From Hydractinia symbiolongicarpus (Eukaryota; Cnidaria; Hydrozoa; Anthoathecata; Hydractiniidae): a stretch of 64,000 bases of DNA. The notes below the pieces were generated by a model. The model ran no database searches, had not been told where the DNA came from, and was given only the letters and a program-made list of their open reading frames with translations. Positions within the stretch are counted from its first letter, which is position 1, and the number at the start of each line of letters is the position of its first letter. The stretch lies in NCBI RefSeq assembly GCF_029227915.1, contig NC_079884.1, positions 30,258,001-30,322,000 of the forward strand, written 5' to 3'. The position numbers and the translations under genes were made by a program. Below, one piece after another: positions 13,501-20,566 of the stretch.

Positions 13501-14415
13501 CGGTAAGTAAGAACTACCTCTGGTTAATTTTAGTTTGTGAAAGTCCACATGCATATGTAGGATCCTTTCGATTGTGAATCCGCTGGCGGGTAGAGCGGGG
13601 TTTTCAATCTGCTCAATTATCTTATTACACATACGATCAAAAACATCAGAAATGTCATCGTGGGCGTGCAGTATCTCCATATAGCTATTGAACGCTTTAT
13701 CGACATGTACACACGGGGCATCAGCCGCGCTGGTGTCCTCCCTTACCAACTTCACCCACAAGGTCGCCTGAGTCTTCAGCGACTTCTTCTGCCCGAGCAC
13801 GTCACTCATCAACCTCTTGACGACATGCTCGACCTGTTTTAGAAAAACCTTGACATTCTTCTTACCATCTGAGTTTATCTTGAAACGTTTGTATGAACCT
13901 ACAAACGCTTCTTCAATAGGGGTATAGGGGTTTTCCTCTTCCTCCTCCTTCACCTCTTCCTCCTCTTTCACCTCTTCCTCTCTACTGCCCTTTTTATAAA
14001 AACCCATGATCTTATCCTTCATGGTTTTGAAAGCTTTACTCGCTTTCTCCTTAATAGCCTTAGGTACATGATTTATTAACCAGTCTCTCCATTCAATCAA
14101 CTTGCTTTTAACAATAGGTCTGGTTTTAATCATTTCTTGCTCTTCAAACAACTCTATGTCTTGTGCTGGTACGGGTCTAAGCATCGGTATGGGTCTATTT
14201 GGTCTCGGTGACGGTATGGGTCTAGGCATCGGTATTGGTCTATTTGGTCTCGGCGCTGGTACTGGTCTGGTGGGTCTCGGCACGGGTACCGGTGCTGACA
14301 CGGTAGTGGGTGTCAATAATTCGATCAGATCGGCCTTTCTGAGCCTTGAGTAGCCACGTAGGCCGCGTTCTCTAGCGAGAGCTCTTAATTCAACAACGGT
14401 ATTTCTCGAAGTCAT
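10484..14415 (-). pseudogene. protein-primed family B DNA polymerase (PolB), frameshifted
   Basis: Replicative polymerase of the element, expected to copy linear DNA from a terminal-protein primer. Rough residues: SAP-like helix pair 7-34; Pro/Arg repeats 42-84; Glu/Lys-rich stretch 145-161; a Cys/His pair (C327 in EDCFKWA, H421 in HYIAVKN); zinc-finger-like CLNC...H..YC 446-466; exonuclease I YADFEAF 499-505; a Cys/His treble-clef-like insert 592-624 (CHIC, HCHFTGKFRGSAH); exonuclease II FHNLSGYD; exonuclease III YLKTD; palm motif A DANNLYG ~903; motif B NNSVFGKTM ~1049. Motif C YMDTDSF lies in another frame at about 10970-10987. The break is a one-base loss within 11224-11229 (a short A run on the coding strand), just after motif B. 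Start ATG at 14415-14413, TAG at 10486-10484. The last 20 codons lie inside the terminal repeat. Recent mutation or a homopolymer sequencing error are both possible. Confidence 0.95.
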
Positions 14416-14423
14416 ATCGGGTT

Positions 14424-14451
14424 GTGATATACTATATGTAAACCTTTAAGA
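14424..14451 (-). promoter_or_regulatory. shared promoter-like box upstream of PolB
   Basis: GTGATATACTATATGTAA followed by a CCTTTAAGA tail (plus-strand reading), starting 8 bp before the PolB ATG. Nearly the same block stands before the RING gene (15039-15065) and the acidic-protein gene (15845-15869). Conservation across three otherwise different genes suggests a core promoter or initiator. The role is inferred from position only. Confidence 0.6.
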
Positions 14452-14490
14452 TAGCTGAATACAATCGTGAAACCAAAAAAAAAGATTAAT

Positions 14491-14512
14491 TTGTTACTCG
14501 CGTGAGTAACAA
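14491..14512 (-). terminator. 3'-end hairpin after the RING gene
   Basis: TTGTTACTC / GAGTAACAA: a perfect 9-bp stem with a 4-nt loop, about 20 bp beyond the RING gene stop and just upstream of the PolB promoter-like box. The same stem core recurs at 15195, 16052 and, with a different tip, at 21979. A 3'-end-formation or processing signal is the favoured reading. Confidence 0.55.
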
Positions 14513-14532
14513 AAAATCTGACCCCCAACAAA

Positions 14533-15030
14533 TCAATTATATTGTCTAATGACAAAATCGATGGATGCGCGACATATAGGGCATTTATCCCCCCTATTCT
14601 CCAATTTATATGCACATGATAGACAGCAGCAAAAATGCCCTGTTCTACCATGAACAATGGTTACGGTCTTTCTTTTAGAAATACAAATGATACATTTATC
14701 ATCTTCATCAATGTCATCATCCGCGTCGTCCTCATCATCAACCTCAACCTGTGCTGGTACGGGTCTAATCGGTGTTGGTACCGGTCTAGGTATAGGTATT
14801 GGTCTAGGCATTGACCTTTCTCTCAAGATGAATGAATCATTTACTTGAGACCAACTCATATTGGGATCTATTGATAATATTAAATCAATAAGCTCGGTCC
14901 TTCTGAGCCGCGAGTATCCATGTGCGCCGAGGTAACTCGCTCGGGCTCTTAAATCAGGGACCGTGAAAAGATAAAAGTCATCAATATATTCTCTACTGTG
15001 TATCAAATCGAGAACGATTCCTGAAGATAT
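14533..15030 (-). CDS. SAP + MDM2-type RING finger protein; initiator ATG lost
   Basis: Probable E3 ubiquitin ligase. Parts in order: SAP-like DNA-binding helix pair (LRARA...GYSRLRRTELIDLI) closely matching the PolB N-terminus; Pro/Arg repeat (MPRPIPIPRPVPTP); acidic linker; C-terminal RING with CIIC, VHGRTGH, the Cys cluster CCCLSC and CPIC. The HG-TGH signature and the aromatic C-terminal tail are those of the MDM2/MDMX C2H2C4 RING class rather than a generic C3HC4 RING. About 165 residues if read from 15030, where the triplet aligned with the neighbours' ATG is ATA. The next in-frame ATG comes after the SAP region. It therefore uses a non-ATG start, makes a short product, or is dead. Preceded by the shared promoter block and followed by a hairpin. 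Substrate unknown. Confidence 0.82.
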   Translation of the reverse strand: MSSGIVLDLIHSREYIDDFYLFTVPDLRARASYLGAHGYSRLRRTELIDLILSIDPNMSWSQVNDSFILRERSMPRPIPIPRPVPTPIRPVPAQVEVDDEDDADDDIDEDDKCIICISKRKTVTIVHGRTGHFCCCLSCAYKLENRGDKCPICRASIDFVIRQYN

Positions 15031-15120
15031 GCTTGGTTGTGATATACTAGATGTAATCTTTAAGATGGTTTTATAAATCGTAAACCGTGTTGGAGTGTAA
15101 TGAGTGTCATCGTTTGTAAT
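15031..15120 (-). promoter_or_regulatory. shared promoter block upstream of the RING gene
   Basis: GATATACTAGATGTAATCTT, then AAGATGGTTTTATAAATCG and TAAACCGTGTTGGA, next to the former start codon. It matches 15835-15925 over roughly 85-90 bp and the PolB upstream box over its first ~28 bp. On the coding strand it contains a TATA-like TTTATAAAA. Promoter function is inferred. Confidence 0.6.
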
Positions 15121-15134
15121 ACAACCATCACGCT

Positions 15135-15232
15135 AAAACACACATACATCGATATACCATGGGTACCCACCCACCAGCACCTCCAGGGTCCACATTTGTA
15201 ACCCGATCGGGTAACAAAAAGGGTTGTTCAAT
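15135..15232. repeat. intergenic cassette, copy A
   Basis: Runs from AAAACACACATACA through ACCATGGGTACCCACCCACC to GGGTTGTTCAATC. The same order of elements recurs at 15960-16090. Both copies contain the 3' hairpin. Together with the promoter block, a whole intergenic module seems to have been duplicated when this gene cluster grew. Confidence 0.75.
15195..15218 (-). terminator. 3'-end hairpin after the acidic-protein gene
   Basis: TTTGTAACCC-GATC-GGGTAACAAA: a ten-position stem with one A/A mismatch and a self-complementary GATC loop, about 38 bp past the stop of the gene ending at 15256. Same family as the hairpins at 14491 and 16052. Confidence 0.55.
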
Positions 15233-15255
15233 CAATATTTTTGGCCGACGTAAAA

Positions 15256-15834
15256 CTAGCAACAACATTTGTTATCATCCTCATCATCCTCATCATAATC
15301 ATCATCAGAATCATCATCATATATTCTATTCATCACATCCTCATCATATGTAATGTATACGATATTCCCATCCTTATCGTGGGCCTCACCATAGCCCTCT
15401 GCATGGATATCATAGCCCTCATCTTCGAACCGTTTTTGACTATAAAATCCACCCAATCGATGTCTATTCATATGTCTATTCGCAACAATAGGTACATAGC
15501 CAATAGATACTTCAGCCCGTGGTTCATTGGGATCATCAACGGATGTTGACACAACATACCATGTCAAATGGTTTATAATGTCAACATCCTCATCATAATC
15601 CTCATCATCCTCATCATCATACTCATCACTCAGTTCGAGTTCGAGTTTTTTGGCTATATATCTTACATCATCAATCGTTCTATTATTGACGATGTAGGTT
15701 TTGAATTCAACCTGCCTTATGGGTACTCTGGGATATTTGTATTCGATATCTTCGTCGTAGAAAAATCTTCGGAATAATATCCAGTCCATTTCGCAGGTGG
15801 ATGGTTTGTTATTAACTGTATTTCTCGATGTCAT
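15256..15834 (-). CDS. acidic protein of unknown function
   Basis: A 192-residue protein that I do not recognise as any named family. It begins MTSRNTV, the same first residues as PolB (MTSRNTV), which implies the two genes share a duplicated 5' end, but it lacks the SAP motif that follows in PolB. Asp/Glu-rich runs occur around residues 90-105 and 172-188, and the chain ends NKCCC. The middle has aromatic and charged segments (WYVVST, GGFYSQKRFEDEGYDIHAEGYGE). The ATG at 15834-15832 is the clear start, directly behind the shared promoter block. No membrane segment. It could be a DNA mimic or chaperone-like acidic protein, but nothing in the sequence proves that. Confidence 0.7.
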   Translation of the reverse strand: MTSRNTVNNKPSTCEMDWILFRRFFYDEDIEYKYPRVPIRQVEFKTYIVNNRTIDDVRYIAKKLELELSDEYDDEDDEDYDEDVDIINHLTWYVVSTSVDDPNEPRAEVSIGYVPIVANRHMNRHRLGGFYSQKRFEDEGYDIHAEGYGEAHDKDGNIVYITYDEDVMNRIYDDDSDDDYDEDDEDDNKCCC

Positions 15835-15925
15835 GCTTGTGTACGATATACTATATGTAATCTTTAAGACGGTTTTAAAAATCGTAAACCGTGTTGAATG
15901 GTCGTGAGTGTCCTAGTTTGTGGTG
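15835..15925 (-). promoter_or_regulatory. shared promoter block upstream of the acidic-protein gene
   Basis: GATATACTATATGTAATCTT, then TAAGACGGTTTTAAAAATCG and TAAACCGTGTTGAA, ending 10 bp from the ATG. Best-preserved counterpart of 15031-15120 and of the PolB box. TTAAAA-rich on the coding strand. Function inferred from conservation and position. Confidence 0.6.
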
Positions 15926-15957
15926 GCCCCACCATGCTAAAATTGTAGTAAAACACG

Positions 15958-16359
15958 TTAAAACACACATACACCGGTTAGACCATGGGTACCCACCAAC
16001 CAGCACCTAGAGGGCCGTGACCGGTACACCATGGGTACCCACCCACCAACATTTGTTACTCGTCTGAGTAACAAAAAAGGGTTGTTCAACCACTTGGATC
16101 TTTTGTCGTTATAACGTTTTTGAGCTTTTAGATATGCCTCCCTGTTTTTCGACCTCCACCTTGAACAGTATCCATACCATTCCTTCTTGGTATCCAGATC
16201 GATGGTGTAGGATGGGTCGAGATCATTCTTCTCGATCACCTCAATCAATTTACCCTTTCTCATCCCCACGATATACTTAATTCCACGGGATTTAGCAACC
16301 TCTCGCAACTCTCTCAGTTTCATCAATTTGTAATCTGGTGTGGTATTCATGTCTGACAT
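15958..16359 (-). CDS. small SAP-domain protein
   Basis: A 133-residue protein from ATG 16359-16357. A SAP-like helix-turn-helix pair (KLRELREVAKSRG ... MRKGKLIEVIEK, residues ~13-45) suggests DNA binding, as in the PolB and RING neighbours. It continues with a basic Trp/Tyr segment (EWYGYCSRWRSKNREAYLKA). The last ~40 codons run through the duplicated intergenic cassette and its hairpin (16052-16075), so the native stop was probably lost and the tail is intergenic sequence now read as protein. Upstream, an A/T-only stretch with repeated TATAAATATAA (16360-16390) may be the promoter. It is divergent from the integrase. Exact function unknown. Confidence 0.7.
   Translation of the reverse strand: MSDMNTTPDYKLMKLRELREVAKSRGIKYIVGMRKGKLIEVIEKNDLDPSYTIDLDTKKEWYGYCSRWRSKNREAYLKAQKRYNDKRSKWLNNPFLLLRRVTNVGGWVPMVYRSRPSRCWLVGTHGLTGVCVF
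15960..16090. repeat. intergenic cassette, copy B
   Basis: Counterpart of 15135-15232: AAAACACACATACACCGG, then ACCATGGGTACCCACC twice, then the hairpin and GGGTTGTTCAACC. It is longer than copy A because the ACCATGGGTACCCACC segment is itself duplicated. It overlaps the end of the small SAP gene. Confidence 0.7.
16052..16075 (-). terminator. 3'-end hairpin inside the SAP-gene tail
   Basis: TTTGTTACTC / GAGTAACAAA: a perfect 10-bp stem with a GTCT loop. It matches the hairpins after the RING and acidic genes but lies inside the present reading frame, which supports loss of the original stop codon upstream of it. Confidence 0.5.
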
Positions 16360-16459
16360 ATTAATATTAATATAAATATAAATATAAAAAACTTTAAGCA
16401 CTTTTATCGTACCACATCATAACAAAAAGGAGATAAATAAAGGTGTGCATAAATAAAAC

Positions 16460-17443
16460 ATGTCAAACTCTAAACTTCAAGAGACTTACTATCAACCTCA
16501 AAATTTATGGAAAGGACAAAAGGCTGTTCAGAATTTAGGAGGATTCGGTTTCAAGCCAAAGGAGATTAAGAAGTGGCTATCAAAACAAGCATTTTGGCAA
16601 GTACATTTACCCGCTCCAAAACATGTTGAAAGACCACATTATGAAGTTACCACCCCTAATGATTTACATCAATTCGATTTATTGTACATGCCCGGTGACA
16701 TACTGTATGGTAATAAATATAAGTACATTTTGTCGGGAATCGATGCTGCTTCCAGATACAAAGTAGCCCGACCTTTGAGGACTAAGAAAGCCAAAGAGGT
16801 TGCCGCTATGATTGAGGACATCTACAAGGCAGGACCATTAACTTATCCGAAAACTTTCCAATGTGATAACGGTTCAGAATTCAAAGCAGATGTGAAAAAG
16901 CTGTTGGAGAAGCATAAGGTTGAAATTAAAAGGGCGACTACAAAATATAAGCATACGCACACAGCTTTTGTTGAGGCGTTGAACAAGATACTTGCAGAAA
17001 ATTTATTCAAAATACAAGATGCTCAAGAACTGAATGATTCGGAAAAGGTATCATCTACATGGGTTAAGCATCTGTATAAACTGATTGATAGGGTAAACGA
17101 TACAAAGACCCAGATGATTGGTATGAAACCAAAAGATGCTATTATAATGAAAGAGGTGCCTCTTGCTAAACGAGAGAATTATCCACCTGAAGTAGAATTA
17201 CCTAAAGATGGCCTGTATAGATATCTACTACAACCTGGTGAAGAGCATGATGATGGGCGGAGACGGGCAACCGATAGAATATGGTCGAAAAACACATATA
17301 GATTGCGTGAGGTAATAGCGCAACCTGGTAACCGTGTACTGTACTATGTTCAAGACGGACCCGGACGGGCTTTTGTAAAAGAGGAATTGATGTTAATACC
17401 TGAAGATACAGAATTACCTCCTGATTATGTGCAAGGTTGGTGA
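16460..17443 (+). CDS. Polinton integrase (retroviral-type DD35E)
   Basis: A 327-residue integrase that would join the element's ends to target DNA, related to retroviral and LTR-retrotransposon integrases (rve fold). Catalytic triad visible: D73 (HQFDLLYMP), D136 (QCDNGSEF) and E172 (AFVEALNK), with exactly 35 residues between the second Asp and the Glu. The C-terminal third (~251-320) is a basic, SH3/chromo-like region. No N-terminal HHCC zinc motif is evident. ATG 16460 follows a short A-rich leader, and the frame is open to TGA at 17443. It is one of the few core genes with no lesion. Transcribed divergently from the small SAP gene with ~100 bp between, and followed by a perfect hairpin at 17469. 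Confidence 0.96.
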   Translation: MSNSKLQETYYQPQNLWKGQKAVQNLGGFGFKPKEIKKWLSKQAFWQVHLPAPKHVERPHYEVTTPNDLHQFDLLYMPGDILYGNKYKYILSGIDAASRYKVARPLRTKKAKEVAAMIEDIYKAGPLTYPKTFQCDNGSEFKADVKKLLEKHKVEIKRATTKYKHTHTAFVEALNKILAENLFKIQDAQELNDSEKVSSTWVKHLYKLIDRVNDTKTQMIGMKPKDAIIMKEVPLAKRENYPPEVELPKDGLYRYLLQPGEEHDDGRRRATDRIWSKNTYRLREVIAQPGNRVLYYVQDGPGRAFVKEELMLIPEDTELPPDYVQGW

Positions 17444-17468
17444 AAAAGGGGGACGATACATAAAAAGT

Positions 17469-17493
17469 ATCTTTACCTGTATCTGGTAAAGAT
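17469..17493 (+). terminator. 3'-end hairpin after the integrase
   Basis: ATCTTTACC / GGTAAAGAT: a perfect 9-bp stem with a 7-nt loop, 26 bp beyond the integrase stop. Sequence differs from the minus-strand hairpins but position and size match. Confidence 0.55.
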
Positions 17494-17642
17494 GATGCCG
17501 GGGATCGCACAAGGCGGTCGGCAGATAGGGCCGCTATGGCTCGGGACGATCGCGCCACATAATGTCACAAACCACCTTACTTTCAAATATTAATTTTTCA
17601 AATATCACACGAAATATGCTAATGGTATGCAGGCACACATTA
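17494..17642. other. intergenic, with a GC-rich island
   Basis: Between two convergent genes. Bases 17497-17557 are markedly GC-rich compared with the AT-rich flanks. They hold no convincing gene, RNA gene or stable hairpin that I can see. The rest (17560-17640) is AT-rich with a repeated CAAATAT. Function unknown. Confidence 0.5.
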
Positions 17643-18236
17643 CTAACTTTGTTCCTGATTTACTGTCTTTCTGAGGCTTTGAACCTCGGCCATTAGACTT
17701 TTTTCAAACTGGTTGCGCGTTTCGCTCTCCATCTTTCTGTCGGTTTTCGTCATCTTGTCCAGAGCTTCGTAGTATATACCACACAGGGTTTGAAATTCAA
17801 TGTGACTAATGTCATCATTATTCAGTGCACGTGAGAAGGAGTTTTCAAACACAGCGATAGCGGATGTCGCAACATCATATAATTTTATGACTTTGTCAAG
17901 TTTGCTCTGATATCTTTTAATCAAGGCCGCGATAATGCCGGCAGAAATAGAGCCTGATAGGGCCACACCACCCAATCCGAGAGAAACGGGGATTCCAATA
18001 AGGGTAGCACCCGTTACTATTGAACCAATACCGGAGGCAATGGTTAGGGTGCCCGCGCCGGCATTTAAAAGCACTAATCGGTGTAACACCTTGTTGTATT
18101 TCTCATACTTTGTGTTGAATTTGTTTTTTAATTTTATCAACTCCTCAAGTTGAGAGTTTACGGTATTTGTGTTAAACTTGTACCGCTCGCTCGAATACTC
18201 AGGAGCCGTGGGTAGCTTCGGATAAATCTCTGCCAT
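17643..18236 (-). CDS. hydrophobic Polinton accessory protein, paralogue 1
   Basis: A 197-residue protein. A charged N-terminal helix (SQLEELIKLKNKFNTKYEKY, ~28-47) is followed by a long Gly/Ala-rich hydrophobic span (~53-106) able to cross a membrane twice, then amphipathic helices (YDVATSAIAVFENSF; IEFQTLCGIYYEALDKM). It shares this plan and several motifs with the next gene, 18261-18758, so the two are tandem duplicates. I associate proteins of this type, starting MAE-YP-LP, with Polinton-like elements of cnidarians. A virion-membrane or host-membrane role is plausible but unproven. ATG at 18236-18234. No hairpin seen after its stop. Confidence 0.75.
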   Translation of the reverse strand: MAEIYPKLPTAPEYSSERYKFNTNTVNSQLEELIKLKNKFNTKYEKYNKVLHRLVLLNAGAGTLTIASGIGSIVTGATLIGIPVSLGLGGVALSGSISAGIIAALIKRYQSKLDKVIKLYDVATSAIAVFENSFSRALNNDDISHIEFQTLCGIYYEALDKMTKTDRKMESETRNQFEKSLMAEVQSLRKTVNQEQS

Positions 18237-18260
18237 TAGTTACTACAAAGAAAAAAAACT

Positions 18261-18758
18261 TTACTCTAAATAACCTATATCTAGTTTATCCAGATCCTTG
18301 AGAGTTCTATGATATGTATCACACAAACTTTCAAAATCAGCCCTACTGATGTACAGGCTGTTTGGTAGCGTTTTATCGAACACATCGATGGCATTTTGTA
18401 CAACGCGATATGAGGCTCTGACTTTGTTAAGTTTCTCCCGATATATCTTAACATATTCGGTGGTAACCGCACAGGAAGCAGAGCTTAATAGACACATACC
18501 CGAATTCCGAATGTAATTTCCACGGGTGGGTGACCCACCGAGCCCTAGCGAATTTCTAATAATGGTCGCAGCGGTCGCTATCGAGCTGGTAACGGCCACG
18601 GTTTCGGATATACCCTCCATAAGCGCCAATATGATCAGAGATCCGCCGTATTTGTCTATCCTGTCATAGAACTTATCTCGTAATTTAAGCAGCTCCTCAA
18701 GTTGGGAATTGGATATATCTGTTTTAAACATTTCTCCGGGACTAGAATGCTCGGCCAT
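18261..18758 (-). CDS. hydrophobic Polinton accessory protein, paralogue 2
   Basis: A 165-residue paralogue of the gene at 17643-18236. The N-terminal NSQLEELLKLRDKF and the C-terminal ISRADFESLCDTYHRTLKDL align with the neighbour's NSQLEELIKLKNKF and ISHIEFQTLCGIYYEALDKM. The central hydrophobic part is less regular, interrupted by a polar stretch (SPTRGNYIRNSG), and about 30 C-terminal residues are missing, so it may be diverging or decaying. ATG at 18758-18756. It is divergent from the coiled-coil gene with only 40 bp between the starts, a shared bidirectional promoter space containing TCTTAAGAAAAAAC. Function unknown. Confidence 0.7.
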   Translation of the reverse strand: MAEHSSPGEMFKTDISNSQLEELLKLRDKFYDRIDKYGGSLIILALMEGISETVAVTSSIATAATIIRNSLGLGGSPTRGNYIRNSGMCLLSSASCAVTTEYVKIYREKLNKVRASYRVVQNAIDVFDKTLPNSLYISRADFESLCDTYHRTLKDLDKLDIGYLE

Positions 18759-18798
18759 TTCTATTATCTTAAGAAAAAACTATCCTCTAAATAAAATA

Positions 18799-20053
18799 AT
18801 GGCCGACATTGATATTGATCCGTTTGGTGAACATGGTCAAACCGACGAGGGTGCCGATGAAACCACGCCCCTGGTACCGAAGGAACGCACACGGGTACAG
18901 ATACATACACCCGATGAAAAGGAGACATCATTCGGTGGAGGCTCCTCTCAACGCGCTAGAGTTACTAGTGAACGGGTTAAATCACTCTATGAGGTGCTAC
19001 TAACTAAATATCCAAACGAGGACCCGAGTGTGATACATACCGATCTGTTTGAGATTCGTGGTGGTGAACTATACTACAAGGGTGATAACAGACCGCTGAC
19101 ACATGGTGGATCTCTAAGGTCTACCGGTACCATTGCAGACCTATTAGGCAAGAAAAGGCTGCGCAGTTTGGGATTTGATATACCGAAAGGTAGTATTACC
19201 GCCCGACAGGCCGCTAGGCTAAACAAAATAGAAGAGAGACTACCGTCACCTGATAAAATAGAAACAGCGACCGATATAGAATTAGAAACCATGTCTGGAG
19301 ATGTTGTGAACAGTGCGGAGGACCTGGTCTCGCTGGTCGATGATGGTACACTGAGAGGTGAATATCCCGCTGGTGAAATTCGCGGATTGGATAATTCGGT
19401 GCAAAAAATTCGAGGGAGTCTCCAACTCGCGACCGCTAAAAAGGTTGATATCGAGAACAACATCCATAAGAAACAAATGAAGTTGAAGGAGTTGGAAGAA
19501 GATCCCTCATACACGGATGAATAGAGGGAGAAGGTGGCCGAGAGGTTGGAAAAGCTAAACGATGAGTTGGAAGCCAACCAGAATGCCATCAATATCCTCA
19601 AGGGTGAACTTAACACCCAGATAAAAAGCATCAAGGAGACAATCGCCAAGGTACTTAGCAAAGATACAACATTGGGTGAAAAGATACGAACGCTATTCCG
19701 TGAGCAGGGTATCACCGTTGTCAGTGTACTAACGGCATTTGGTATGGTTATCGGCCTTCTAGTTGAAACTTTGACACCAGGGGGGGGGGTCATCCACCAG
19801 TAATACAAAAAATCATGAAAAAACTGAGGGTGGTGCGAGGAAATGGATAAAGAACAAGCTTAGCGCACTAGGATCTCTCCTAGGTAGATTAGCCAATGCC
19901 GCAGCCGCATCCCTACCGGGTATAATTGGGTCCATCGTATCGTGGATCCTAAATAGAGCAAAGGAGGCCGTTGGTTGGTTGAGTCAAAACCTGTGGGCTT
20001 TGATAGTTGGAATCGGAGGTCTGATATACACCTACATGATTACAAAGCGTTAG
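18799..20053 (+). pseudogene. coiled-coil/membrane structural protein (PC1-like), broken
   Basis: Starts at ATG 18799 (MADIDIDPFGEHG). Order: acidic and Thr-rich N-terminus; a basic/Gly domain (SLYEVLLTKYPNEDP; GGELYYKGDNRPLTHGGSL); a long coiled coil on both sides of the first break; a hydrophobic segment (VVSVLTAFGMVIGLLVE); then, in another frame, a Gly/Ala-rich amphipathic region (PGIIGSIVSWILNRAKEAVG) and a terminal membrane helix (LWALIVGIGGLIYTYM). Break 1 is an in-frame TAG at 19522-19524. Break 2 is a run of ten G (19780-19789), consistent with one extra base. The layout resembles the coiled-coil protein class (PC1) described in Polintons, with a membrane-active tail. A membrane-penetration or virion-core role is inference. 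Confidence 0.75.
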
Positions 20054-20071
20054 TGGAATCTGGAATATATA

Positions 20072-20088
20072 TTACATGTATCATGTAA
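20072..20088 (+). terminator. 3'-end hairpin after the coiled-coil gene
   Basis: TTACATG-TAT-CATGTAA: a perfect 7-bp stem, 19 bp past the TAG at 20053. It sits in a 56-bp gap between convergent genes that also holds the hairpin at 20090. Confidence 0.5.
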
Positions 20089-20089
20089 C

Positions 20090-20113
20090 ATAGTACCTGC
20101 GGTATTGTACTAT
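20090..20113 (-). terminator. 3'-end hairpin at the convergent gene end
   Basis: ATAGTAC / GTACTAT: a perfect 7-bp stem with a 10-nt loop. It overlaps the stop codon (20112-20110) of the minus-strand gene. With 20072 it gives one hairpin per convergent gene. Confidence 0.45.
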
Positions 20114-20535
20114 TTTTCGAAATACCACACGGCACCACCGACGCCGATCATGCTTAACGCGATAAATGCCAATTCCCGTTCATGCTGGCCATTGCTGGGT
20201 GTATAAAAGTCGCTCAATACAGGTTCGCGCGGCATATCCGTGAGGGTTGCTCATCCAAACACTTTTCTATATTCGCGCATGGCATCATCCAGCTCTGTGA
20301 ATTTTCCCTCAGCCTTCTTCTCAAGTCTGAGCTGCTTATTGATAAAGTCCACCCTCTCTTGTCTTTTACGTTGCCATATAACCTGAGCCTTTTGCAGCTG
20401 TTCTATGGCCAGATCATGCCGCTTCCGTTCCTTATCTATCCTATCCTTGGATAAACTTGAAAATAGATAGCTTGATCCGGTGAAAGCCAAAGCGTTCGCG
20501 AAGGCACCTCCCAACATCATTGCAATTGAAGCCAT
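20110..20535 (-). pseudogene. small membrane protein with in-frame TGA
   Basis: ATG 20535-20533 opens MASIAMMLGGAFANALAF, an N-terminal hydrophobic Ala/Gly helix. A strongly charged helix follows (KERKRHDLAIEQLQKAQ ... QERVDFINKQLRLEKK). A TGA at 20253-20251 (codon 95) interrupts the frame. The same frame stays open for another ~46 codons to TAG at 20112-20110. That downstream part contains SDFYTP and a second hydrophobic helix (LAFIALSMIGVGGAVWYF), so it looks like genuine former coding sequence. I associate proteins of this plan with cnidarian Polintons. Probably a virion or assembly membrane protein, by inference. Part of a tight minus-strand run of small membrane proteins. Confidence 0.7.
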
Positions 20536-20566
20536 GTTTCATATAATCCGGTATAATTTAGTGTTG

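Noticed and set aside
11170-14353. Open frames on the plus strand opposite PolB
   Set aside because: They are antisense shadows of the polymerase, with no start context or recognisable domains.
17202-17558. Minus-strand open frame overlapping the integrase end
   Set aside because: It overlaps a clear integrase frame, begins in the GC-rich island and has no recognisable domain.
17494-17560. A tRNA or other RNA gene in the GC-rich island
   Set aside because: No cloverleaf, anticodon arm or TTCGA-type T-arm could be made out.
19074-19808. Long minus-strand open frame (244 codons) opposite the coiled-coil gene
   Set aside because: It is Ser/Leu-rich, typical of an antisense reading of a charged coiled coil.
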